Assembly (NCBI GenBank): GCA_946500295.1
Contig: CAMMVF010000013.1
Location: 1 to 64,000, forward strand
DNA length: 64,000 nucleotides
From: an uncultured Clostridia bacterium
GTDB lineage: Bacteria; Bacillota; Clostridia; Oscillospirales; Acutalibacteraceae
Reading direction: 5' to 3'
Part shown: positions 41,803-49,318 of the stretch, one piece after another
Numbering within the stretch: position 1 is the first letter of the stretch
Layout: each line of letters begins with the position of its first letter
Notes under the pieces: generated by a model
What the model was told of the DNA's origin: nothing
Database searches by the model: none
Seen by the model: the letters and a program-made list of their open reading frames with translations, nothing else
Translations under genes and position numbers: made by a program

Positions 41803-42345
41803 ATGAAAAAAAATATTTTATCTATACTTGCAGCTGTATTATTAACAGTGACTCTCGCCGGATGTTCCGGAGGCCCTGCTGTAACTGATCCTGCGGATAT
41901 TACAGGTGAAACTTTCGGAGACGGAAATATCAGTGCGCTTGTTCCCGACGGGTGGATGGGTTTTCATGGCACAGATTACTTTGAAGAGTATGAAGAAGGC
42001 TATGATCCTAATGTGATTCAAATCGCTAAAGGTGCAAAAAGTGAGTGGGATCTGCTCTCGACACCTTATGTCATGATAAGTTATTTTGGACCTGATAATC
42101 CGATGATGGAACCTATGAAAGAGCTGTATGAAGAATCTGCCGACATTGAGCCCGTTACTATCGGGGACTATACTTGGAGTGGATTCACGGGAAAAAGCAT
42201 AGATACTCCTATCGCAATCCTTTGGACAGGAGAAGAAGGATCAGATCAGATACAGGTTATGATTTGTCTTGAGAACGGAGATAAGATAAGTCTTGAAGAC
42301 GCAGATGTTCAGGCTATAATAGCCAGCATTAATATATCTAAATAA
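41803..42345 (+). CDS. Hypothetical lipoprotein, last gene of cargo operon
   Basis: I start this at ATG 41803 (agaggaattact upstream), which gives a 180-residue protein with a normal lipobox (LLTVTLAGCSGG). A TTG 39 bp earlier would add residues before the signal peptide. The mature part has beta-rich, acidic sequence (VPDGWMGFHGTDYFEEYEEG) and no recognised family. A terminator follows at about 42425-42480. Confidence 0.75.
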   Translation: MKKNILSILAAVLLTVTLAGCSGGPAVTDPADITGETFGDGNISALVPDGWMGFHGTDYFEEYEEGYDPNVIQIAKGAKSEWDLLSTPYVMISYFGPDNPMMEPMKELYEESADIEPVTIGDYTWSGFTGKSIDTPIAILWTGEEGSDQIQVMICLENGDKISLEDADVQAIIASINISK

Positions 42346-42483
42346 ATGAAATAAGCTGTGTTTGCACACTACTTATGGAAAATTGATTTCGGGACTGTTT
42401 TATGCTCTGTGGGCATTGCATAAGTGAGCGTGGTTTGGATCACATTGCAAACAAAAGTGCCGTGATCACGCTTTTTTTAAACT

Positions 42484-42525
42484 GCACCCCATCTGTTAGA
42501 CAGTTACTATCTAACAGATGGGGTG
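42484..42525. repeat. 16-bp perfect inverted repeat
   Basis: The arms cacccc-atctgttaga and tctaacag-atggggtg face each other across a 10-base loop. There is no T run, so it is less likely a terminator. It could be an element end, a protein-binding site or an RNA hairpin. Confidence 0.75.
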
Positions 42526-42532
42526 ATTCATT

Positions 42533-42613
42533 ATGCCAATTAAGGAATGTGCAGAACTGGTAGAGTTTCAAACGGAATTTGCAGAAGATGGTTGTTTGAC
42601 GGCTATGGGATGA
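42533..42613 (+). pseudogene. 26-codon fragment related to the 41310 gene
   Basis: The frame MPIKECAELVEFQTEFAEDG followed by CLTAMG and TGA resembles the middle of the lipocalin-like gene at 41310 (ECVQRMRCYTEFADDGSLNT). It is probably a remnant of a second copy, cut by a stop and followed by unrelated sequence. No strong ribosome site is present. Confidence 0.45.
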
Positions 42614-42753
42614 CTTTTCTTGCTTTCCGGCACAAAGGGATTTTTATGGGACATAAAATATGATAAAATGATTTTGGAAAATAGGAACAATTCAGCATTG
42701 ATTATGTCGAATAAAAATAGAGGACACTATCCTCTGGAAAGGAGGCGAAGAAA

Positions 42754-43650
42754 ATGCCGTTAAAAATAACAAGGCCGGACGGTTCGGTCACGCCGTTTCG
42801 GAATCTGGAGTATCTTCCGTTTTACTATTTTATCCCCAAAAGCATTTTGCAGAAATGCGGCACTGAGCTTAACTCGATTCCCCGTAATCCCCAGATGGTC
42901 TTTACAAGCCGGAAAGCCTGCGAGTTTATCGAAAGCGACTTGTTTTTGCTTTTGATTATTGACGCAACAGCGTATATGGTGTGGCGTTATATGGGCTTTG
43001 ACGAGTATATGGAGATCTATTCCGGTTACGACCCTGCCTGGAAGTTCGCCCATCAGCCGGATTACTGGATCAAGGAGCTGACCGATGTAGGGATAATCCC
43101 AACTGTCAAGAAACTGTATGAAAACTGCAATGACAATCTGGGATTTGTCACCGAAGCGGAAATCGATATTTATCTGCGGTTTATCGTGCCAAGGGTGATG
43201 ACAAAGTATGATATGGATGCCGTTATCCAAACGGCTGAAGAATTCCGATGCTTTGAGGATTACGATTTTCGGGACAGTCGGCAGAAAATAGATTTCTACC
43301 GCCAGTGGTATCACACCCGTACCAAGCACCCGACGGTTTCCCTCGAAGAGTTTCAGGAAAACTATGCCGAGAGTCATAACGGTCAGGATTGGGAGGAACC
43401 GGACAAAGCCCAGAATGTGGAAGAAAATGTAGTTTCACAGGTTCTGGTGGACCAGTTTATGAAAACGCTCAGCAAAAAGGATATGCAGATTCTTGAAATG
43501 CGGATGGAAGGGGTTACGCTGGAGGAGATTGCGGAAAAGCAGGGATATAAAACGCATAGTGCCGTTCACAAGCGTATTCGAAAAATAGGATTGGCCTATG
43601 AAAAGTTCGTCGGCGAAGATTTCGGCTTCAGCGGGAAGAAAATCATCTGA
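42754..43650 (+). CDS. Sigma-70 region 4-like HTH protein of the mobile element
   Basis: This 298-residue protein has no recognised N-terminal domain (about 1-215), then a C-terminal sigma region 4-like helix-turn-helix: LVDQFMKTLSKKDMQILEMR with EGVTLEEIAEKQGYKTHSAVHKRI. Proteins like this are common in Firmicutes integrative elements and are thought to regulate element genes. It starts behind gaaaggaggcgaag and is the first gene of the mobilisation side of the island. Confidence 0.78.
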   Translation: MPLKITRPDGSVTPFRNLEYLPFYYFIPKSILQKCGTELNSIPRNPQMVFTSRKACEFIESDLFLLLIIDATAYMVWRYMGFDEYMEIYSGYDPAWKFAHQPDYWIKELTDVGIIPTVKKLYENCNDNLGFVTEAEIDIYLRFIVPRVMTKYDMDAVIQTAEEFRCFEDYDFRDSRQKIDFYRQWYHTRTKHPTVSLEEFQENYAESHNGQDWEEPDKAQNVEENVVSQVLVDQFMKTLSKKDMQILEMRMEGVTLEEIAEKQGYKTHSAVHKRIRKIGLAYEKFVGEDFGFSGKKII

Positions 43651-43722
43651 TAACACCTATTGATTGAAAATCGGTAGGTGTTATTTTTATGCCCCAAAAT
43701 ACGAAAAAGGAGGAAAATTTCA

Positions 43723-44049
43723 ATGGTTTGGGAAATCCATCCGTCGCAGATCGGACGAGTAAAGATATTGGTGCGCCGATTATGCAGTTGCTTTGACCGT
43801 GGCAACTGCATCCTTTTGGATGACGGCGAGCCACACAAATGTGTACAGCTTATCAGTTGCTCTGGCGTTTACTGCAACTATTTCAAAAACGCGGTATTAC
43901 CCACCGATAAGGAGCTGTACAGACAAATTCGGAACTACAACAAAAATGAGAAATGTAAGATGTATTCCGCCGATGTGTTCATTGCTGCAGGATTTCCCCT
44001 CACCTGGGTAAGCGGACAAAAAGAGGAATTTCGGCAATACCTTTTGTAG
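43723..44049 (+). CDS. Cysteine-rich VLP-domain-like protein
   Basis: I start at ATG 43723 (aaaaaggaggaaaat upstream), giving 108 residues. CCSCF-like RRLCSCFDRGNCILLDDGEP and CVQLISCSGVYCNYFKNAVLP match the cysteine-rich VLP family found in conjugative and mobilisable elements; the usual zinc ribbon after the VLP part is missing or replaced (YNKNEKCKMY). Role unknown. It sits among mobilisation genes. Confidence 0.75.
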   Translation: MVWEIHPSQIGRVKILVRRLCSCFDRGNCILLDDGEPHKCVQLISCSGVYCNYFKNAVLPTDKELYRQIRNYNKNEKCKMYSADVFIAAGFPLTWVSGQKEEFRQYLL

Positions 44050-44153
44050 AATGAAACGGTGGATTTCACTTTTAGAGGCAAAGAATACCATATGACATCA
44101 CTTTGATGTTCCTTATTTAACAAACACTTTCATTCAAAAAAGGAGATAATTCT

Positions 44154-44552
44154 ATGGAACAAATTAATAGCTATTACAAGAAGAAAACAATTGATATAAG
44201 CGGTAATATTTGCAATGCGATTGAATATTACAACGGAACGCAATTTATTGAGCCATTTTTCGACGGTGAAACCATTGGATGGGTTCGTGATGTGTTTATC
44301 AACCACACGAAAAAGAGCTGTGAGATTCTCATTGTATCCACAGACTTCCCGAATATATGGTTAAAATTGAGCTTTGATGAATTAGATAAATTCAGGATGA
44401 GTATTCCAGCAATTGGTTCACCTGTATATGTAGTCACAATGCAAAAGTGTTGGCACAAGCCTGAAAACCTGCCATACAAGGTTTACGAATGTTGTTATTG
44501 TGATGATTATTTGAAAGACTATGAGCTGCCTGAATTTATGAAAAAAGATTGA
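44154..44552 (+). CDS. Hypothetical protein of the mobile element
   Basis: This 132-residue soluble protein begins MEQINSYYKKKTIDISGNIC and ends with a Cys/Tyr-rich stretch (YECCYCDDYLKDYELPEFMK). It is probably beta-rich. No family is recognised. It has a clear ribosome site (aaaggagataattct) and lies just before the candidate oriT. Confidence 0.65.
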   Translation: MEQINSYYKKKTIDISGNICNAIEYYNGTQFIEPFFDGETIGWVRDVFINHTKKSCEILIVSTDFPNIWLKLSFDELDKFRMSIPAIGSPVYVVTMQKCWHKPENLPYKVYECCYCDDYLKDYELPEFMKKD

Positions 44553-44565
44553 TGTCTTACACCAT

Positions 44566-44661
44566 AACAAGCAGGGAACTTGTACGGCAAGTTCCAACTC
44601 AAAATCGGCTGTTTAGCCGATTTTTTCTTTAGGGGACACCCCTAAAACCCCCGAATACAGA
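44566..44661. other. Candidate transfer origin (oriT) region
   Basis: Between the hypothetical gene and mobC lie the hairpin ggaacttgtacggcaagttcc, the terminator aatcggctgtttagccgatt with a T run (44602-44627), and aggggacacccct (44631-44643) followed by aaaacccccg. GC-rich inverted repeats just upstream of mobC-relaxase genes are typical of oriT in MOBP elements. The nick site cannot be placed by eye. Confidence 0.5.
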
Positions 44662-44675
44662 AAGAAGGAATGTAT

Positions 44676-45026
44676 ATGAACAGAAATCCAAAAGAAAAAC
44701 TTGCCCGCATAGAAATACGGGTAAAGCCAAAAGATAAAGAAAAAATAAAGCGGATTGCCGAGAAATGCAATTTATCCGTCAGCGGATATGTTGTGCAAAG
44801 GGCATTGGGATATGAACCGAAAATGGTTCTACCCAATGTCTTTTTTGATTTCTATAACAAATTATGTGAGCTTTGCAATACAACAAGATTTACGCCCGAA
44901 ACAGAAAACAAACTGCTTTCACTGATTGATGAAATTCATTCGGAACTTTTATTACCACGGAAGGAGGATATGCGCAAATGGCAACGACAGGATTCTAGCC
45001 AGTCAAAAACAGGCTGGAAGAAGTAA
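44676..45026 (+). CDS. mobC: MobC-like relaxosome protein
   Basis: This 116-residue protein (MNRNPKEKLARIEIRVKPKD) has the MobC/ribbon-helix-helix pattern: ARIEIRVKPKDKEKIKRIAE with NLSVSGYVVQRALGYEP. It would bind oriT and help the relaxase to nick. I prefer ATG 44676 over 44670 by family length. Its 3' end overlaps the relaxase start by 49 bp in a different frame, a normal arrangement for these elements. Confidence 0.82.
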   Translation: MNRNPKEKLARIEIRVKPKDKEKIKRIAEKCNLSVSGYVVQRALGYEPKMVLPNVFFDFYNKLCELCNTTRFTPETENKLLSLIDEIHSELLLPRKEDMRKWQRQDSSQSKTGWKK

Positions 45027-46366
45027 TTGACTATGCCCGTAATCCTGACAAGACCACCGACAAGAAATATCTCGATAAGGATTTGTATAATGCTCTCCGC
45101 TATGTTGAGAACGATGACAAAACAGATAAGCAGATGTATGTCAGCGGCATCAACTGTCCTACCAAAAGAGCCTATGAATATATGATGGCTACTAAGCGTC
45201 GTTACGGCAAGCTTGGCGGGAATGTTGCCTATCACGGTTATCAAAGTGTTGTTAGTGGCGAAGTTACACCTGAAGAAGTACACGCAATCGGACTGGAAAC
45301 GGCAAGGCGTATGTGGGGCAAGGATTATGAGATAGTCGTGACCACCCACCTGAACACAGATAATCTTCACAATCATATTGTGGTTAATTCGGTATCTTTT
45401 CGCACTGGTCGGAAATTTGAGAACCATATCTCCGACCATTATAAGCTGCGGGAGATTTCCGACGCAGTTTGCTTGGAACGAGGAAAAAGCGTATTACCGC
45501 CGAGTAAATTCACAGGCAGCCGAAAGAAAGACTACTGGGTTCACAAAAACGGCGGCTTAACACACAGAGATATTCTGAAACGGGATATTGAAAGAATTCT
45601 GCCTTACTGCGGAAATATGGACGATATTGAGCGCCGACTGGTATCGATTGGGTATCAGTTTCCCCACAGCAGAGATTACGAGCATATTTCTATCATTGCT
45701 CCCGGTTGGAAACGAGCCATCCGCTTGGACTCGCTCGGATACACCAACGAGGTACTCCGTAAGCAAATTTATGAAAACCGCAGCAATGAGAGCTTCTATG
45801 TTCTTCGCAACAATAACCCGCCGTTCAGACCGAAGGTTTATCCGCTGCTGATTTTAGAGAAAAAGTTGGATTACGAGATAACTCACTTGAAGGACACCGC
45901 CGTTGTTTTGGTGGATGTCCTTTTTTATATCCTCTTGCAGCTATTAAACCTCACTCGTGATGAGCAGGAATTACAGCGCAGGAATCAGCCGCTTTCGCCC
46001 TCTATCCGTCAATTTCTGACGATAGAGAAAAAGCTGTTATCAGAATACGCTTTTCTGAAAAACAATGACCTGCACTCGACAGAGGATATTCTGAATTTTA
46101 TAGATAACCGTACCGAAGAAATATCAGTTTTGGAAGCGGAACGGCAGAAAATCCGCAACAGCAACCGCCGTCCAAAATCCGATGAAGAACGGCAAACGAA
46201 AAACACAGTCGCAAGGGAACTTTCCAAAAAGCTGAAGCCCCTGCGAAAAGAATTGAAATTAGCAGAATCCGCACTGGAGCGTTATCCGCAGGTGTGGGAA
46301 CTGCTGAAAACCGAGCGTGACGCAGAAATGAAATCACGCAACAGAAACAGAGAAAAAGAGAGGTAA
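44978..46366 (+). pseudogene. MOBP-type relaxase, interrupted by an early amber codon
   Basis: From ATG 44978 (aaggaggatatgcgcaa upstream) the frame reads MATTGF, TAG (44996-44998), then PVKNRLEEVIDYARNPDKTT and on, in the same frame, to 46366. The family normally has Trp (TGG) at that stop. The NYVENPDKT-like motif with the likely catalytic Tyr (VIDYARNPDK) and the His triad HLNTDNLHNHIVVNS are both downstream. A restart at 45083 would lose the Tyr. The rest (462 codons) is open, with a charged C-terminus. Unless the stop is suppressed, this relaxase is inactive. Confidence 0.83.
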
Positions 46367-46372
46367 AACATT

Positions 46373-47221
46373 ATGAATGAAATTAAAAATATACAGATTA
46401 CAAACCTTATATCCGCACCCGATAATCCGTTTAAGGTAACTATGGACTCGGAAATGGCACTGCTTATTGAAAGTATAGCCGAAACAGGTGTGATTGCTCC
46501 GATTATTGCCCGTCCGACAGAGAACGGCAAATACGAAATTGTCAGCGGACACCGAAGAAAATATGCTTGTGAATATCTCGGTATAAAGAATGTTCCGACG
46601 ATTATAAAAGAACTTGACCGCAATGAAGCGGTCATTTTTCTTGTAGACAGCAATTTACAACGCGAAAATATCCTGCCGAGCGAAAAAGCCTTCGCTTACA
46701 AAATGAAGCTTGACGCTCTATCGACACAAGGAAAAAGAACTGATTTAACTTCGTGCCAAGTTGGCACGAAGTTGCGAAGTGATGAATTGATGGCACAGTC
46801 CGCAGAGGACAGCGCTCGCCAAATTCAGCGCTATATCCGCCTTACCAACCTTATCCCGCCTATCTTGGATATGGTTGATGAGAAAAGAATTGCTTTCACT
46901 CCCGCCGTGGAGCTGTCCTATCTGCTCCCCGAAGAACAGACAATACTGCTGTCCGAAATGGAATACAACGATTGCACTCCGAATTTATCCCAAGCACAGC
47001 GATTAAAGAAACTCAGTATGCAAGGATTGTTTACCAAAGAAAAGCTGTCCGCTATTATGGGCGAAGAAAAAGCCAATCAGAAGGAGCGTGTGAAAATCCC
47101 CGCCGAGCGTATCCGCAAATATTTCCCGAAAGACTATACCACGGCACAAATAGAAGAAACCATTGTAAAGCTCTGCGAAGCGTACCACCGAAAACGGTTG
47201 CGTGACAGAGATTCCAGATAG
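46373..47221 (+). CDS. ParB/Spo0J-like nuclease-domain protein
   Basis: This 282-residue protein has the ParB N-domain: ITNLISAPDNPFKVTMDSEM, SIAETGVIAPIIARP, YEIVSGHRRKYACEYLG, LVDSNLQRENILPSEKAFAY (the latter typical of Noc/ParB), followed by a helix-turn-helix region. A palindrome ttcgtgccaagttggcacga lies inside the gene at about 46751-46772 (encoding SCQVGTK), as in many related elements. It probably helps keep or regulate the element. It follows the relaxase by 6 bp. Confidence 0.88.
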   Translation: MNEIKNIQITNLISAPDNPFKVTMDSEMALLIESIAETGVIAPIIARPTENGKYEIVSGHRRKYACEYLGIKNVPTIIKELDRNEAVIFLVDSNLQRENILPSEKAFAYKMKLDALSTQGKRTDLTSCQVGTKLRSDELMAQSAEDSARQIQRYIRLTNLIPPILDMVDEKRIAFTPAVELSYLLPEEQTILLSEMEYNDCTPNLSQAQRLKKLSMQGLFTKEKLSAIMGEEKANQKERVKIPAERIRKYFPKDYTTAQIEETIVKLCEAYHRKRLRDRDSR

Positions 47222-47232
47222 GAGGTGCGCCT

Positions 47233-47400
47233 ATGTCAGATACCGTAAAAGTTAATCGTAACGAGGTTGAATTGTCGGAAGAACTTTTAACCTTGTTTGC
47301 AAAACTTCTCGTTCCTGAAATACGCAAATTTTATCAAAGTGAAGACGGCAGGGCGTACTATGAGCAGTGGCTGAAAAAGCACCCCGAGTACGCCGCCTAA
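47233..47400 (+). CDS. 55-residue protein of the mobile element
   Basis: The frame starts at ATG 47233 behind ggaggtgcgcct, 11 bp after the ParB-like gene. It encodes MSDTVKVNRNEVELSEELLT and continues to KHPEYAA. It is acidic and helical, with FYQSEDGRAYYEQWLKKHPE near the end, a pattern that I have seen in small proteins next to ParB in such elements. Function unknown. Confidence 0.75.
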   Translation: MSDTVKVNRNEVELSEELLTLFAKLLVPEIRKFYQSEDGRAYYEQWLKKHPEYAA

Positions 47401-47504
47401 ATTCCAAAGAAAGCAATCGATAACCCTATCGGCTGCTTTCCGTACATATGACCTTCATAATACAAGGAAGTATAATGTAGAAAGAAATAATGGAGGTATA
47501 AAAA

Positions 47505-49154
47505 ATGAATGTTGCAATATATGCTCGGTTTTCGAGCCACAGCCAAACAGAACAGTCTATCGAGGGGCAACTAAAGGTCTGTTATGAATACGCAAAGAAT
47601 AACGATTATATCGTAGTCGGCGAATATATCGACCGAGCGCAGACGGGTAAAAATGATAACCGTGTGGAATTTCAGAAAATGCTTTCCGACAGCGATAAAC
47701 ACACCTTTGAGGGTGTGCTTGTTTATCAGCTTGACCGTTTTGCCCGAAACCGTTATGACAGTGCAATTAACAAATCAAAGCTGAAGAAAAACGGAGTGCG
47801 GGTTATTTCCGCCAAAGAGAATATTGCCGATGATCCGTCGGGTATTTTGGTAGAGGGAGTTTTAGAAAGTATGGCGGAATATTATTCCGCAGAGCTTTCG
47901 CAGAAAATTCACCGTGGTATGGAAATTAACGCAGAAAAGTGTCTTTCAAACGGCAGTAATCCGGGGCTTGGATTTAAGGTGGATTCCAATCGCCGTTTCT
48001 ATGTCGATAACGATGAAGCAGCAATTGTCCGTGAAATTTATGAGCGCTATGCGGCGGGCGAAACAAAAGCGGAAATCATTCGGGACTTACAGAGAAGAAA
48101 AATCAAGACCTCTCTCGGTAAAGAGTTCAGCAGTAACAGCTTGAGCCGCTTGTTATGTAATAAACGGTATATCGGCGTTTACCTTTACAAAGACCAAGAA
48201 ACGCCGGGAGGTATGCCCCGAATTTTAGATGATGACTTGTTTTATCGGGTGCAAGCGCTTATGAATAAGAATAAATCTGCACCTGCACGAACACACGGCG
48301 AGGGCGAATATCTGCTGACAACCAAGCTGTTTTGCGGATACTGCAAGGAAATGATGGTTGGTTACGGCGGAACGGGAAAATTAGGGCGGCAATATCATTA
48401 TTACAACTGCAAGAATGCAAGGAAGAAAAAATGCAAAAAGAAGATTGTCAGCAAGCAACTTATCGAAGACAGAGTGGTTGCTGAATGCTTGAAACTTCTT
48501 ACCAATGAAAATATCGCTTTTATAGCAAAAATGGTTGCAGAAGAATGTAACAAAAGTCCCGATAATATATCCGTCAAAGAGTTACGAAAAGCAATTAAAG
48601 AAGCAGATACGGCTATTGAAAATCTTTGGCGAGGAATCGAACTCGGACAATCGGTTGAAATGCTGACAGAGCGTATCAATCAACGAAAAGCGGAAAAGGC
48701 AGAGCTTGAAGAACAGCTTGCCGTTGAGCAAAATAAAAAGATTTGCCTGACCGAGCCGCAAATTCACGCTTTTCTTGATTATGTCTGCGATATGCCTGCG
48801 GACGATGTAAACAAGCGCAGAGCCATTATCAATATTTTTGTTCATTCGATTTATCTGTATGATGATAACTTTACCTTGATTATCAACGCAAGCAAGAAGC
48901 CTTTGAGCATTGATAACATCCCGCTGGACGATATTGAAGCAGCGCTCAGCGGGGATACATATACCTCTGCCAAGTGTTCATCTATGAAGCTATCCGCTCC
49001 ACCACAACAATATTACACAAAACCCTACTACTATGTAGGTGGCTTCGCCGTTACGGTTTGGTGTAATTCAATAATATGGCAAAAGAGGCTATCGCAAATG
49101 ATAAAAATTTGCGACAGCCTCTTTGTTTTGCCGATGGCTTATGAATTGTTATAA
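47505..49154 (+). CDS. Large serine recombinase of the mobile element
   Basis: This 549-residue site-specific recombinase has the resolvase domain (VAIYARFSSHSQTEQSIEGQ with the catalytic Ser, YIDRAQTGKNDNRVEFQKML, YQLDRFARNRYDSA), a recombinase domain (NGSNPGLGFKVDSNRRFYVD) and a zinc ribbon (LFCGYCKEMMVGYGGTGKLG with NCKNARKKKCKKK), then coiled coil. It should cut and join the island at its att sites. The last about 50 residues (QQYYTKPYYYVGGF onwards) read through a terminator and may not be family-typical, as if the frame crosses the element end. Ribosome site: aatggaggtataaaa. Confidence 0.93.
   Translation: MNVAIYARFSSHSQTEQSIEGQLKVCYEYAKNNDYIVVGEYIDRAQTGKNDNRVEFQKMLSDSDKHTFEGVLVYQLDRFARNRYDSAINKSKLKKNGVRVISAKENIADDPSGILVEGVLESMAEYYSAELSQKIHRGMEINAEKCLSNGSNPGLGFKVDSNRRFYVDNDEAAIVREIYERYAAGETKAEIIRDLQRRKIKTSLGKEFSSNSLSRLLCNKRYIGVYLYKDQETPGGMPRILDDDLFYRVQALMNKNKSAPARTHGEGEYLLTTKLFCGYCKEMMVGYGGTGKLGRQYHYYNCKNARKKKCKKKIVSKQLIEDRVVAECLKLLTNENIAFIAKMVAEECNKSPDNISVKELRKAIKEADTAIENLWRGIELGQSVEMLTERINQRKAEKAELEEQLAVEQNKKICLTEPQIHAFLDYVCDMPADDVNKRRAIINIFVHSIYLYDDNFTLIINASKKPLSIDNIPLDDIEAALSGDTYTSAKCSSMKLSAPPQQYYTKPYYYVGGFAVTVWCNSIIWQKRLSQMIKICDSLFVLPMAYELL
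49083..49130 (+). terminator. Terminator at the end of the recombinase gene
   Basis: The stem aagaggct-atcgcaaat/aatttgcga-cagcctctt is followed by tgttttg. It lies inside the last codons of the recombinase frame. Confidence 0.82.
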
Positions 49155-49318
49155 CCAATTCGCCGATGTCCCCGCCTCTGTAGGCGGCGGGGGACATTCA
49201 GTCTTTCGGTGAGGTTTAATTCCCAAACCCTGAGGAGCAAAGCTCCCCGGCGACGGTTGCAATCATTGCAGGTGTAATCAAAAGAGGCTGTCACGCAGGC
49301 GAAGATTTAAATTTAAAA
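49151..49318 (+). repeat. Hairpin-string repeat, copy at right of island
   Basis: It begins ataaccaattcgccgatgtc, followed by the hairpin gtccccgcc/ggcggcgggggac, a decayed second hairpin, ggagcaaagctcc, and cgacggttgcaatcattg, and ends gaagatttaaat. It is a near copy of the insertion in yafQ (56610-56775). Confidence 0.82.

Larger units (their letters stand above)
42346..42753. other. Gap between cargo operon and mobilisation block, with two hairpins
   Basis: A terminator (agcgtg...atcacgct then seven T) ends near 42478. A 16-bp perfect hairpin, cacccc-atctgttaga (42484-42499) with tctaacagatggggtg (42510-42525), sits just before a 26-codon fragment (42533-42613). The rest is AT-rich up to the ribosome site aaaggaggcg of the next gene. 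Confidence 0.65.

Noticed and set aside
45083-46366. Relaxase starting at the internal ATG as a complete gene
   Set aside because: This start has no ribosome site and would lose the conserved N-terminal motif with the likely catalytic Tyr.
46751-46772. Palindrome inside the ParB-like gene as a parS site
   Set aside because: ttcgtgccaagttggcacga does not resemble parS (TGTTTCACGTGAAACA), and it encodes a family-typical SCQVGTK stretch; noted only.
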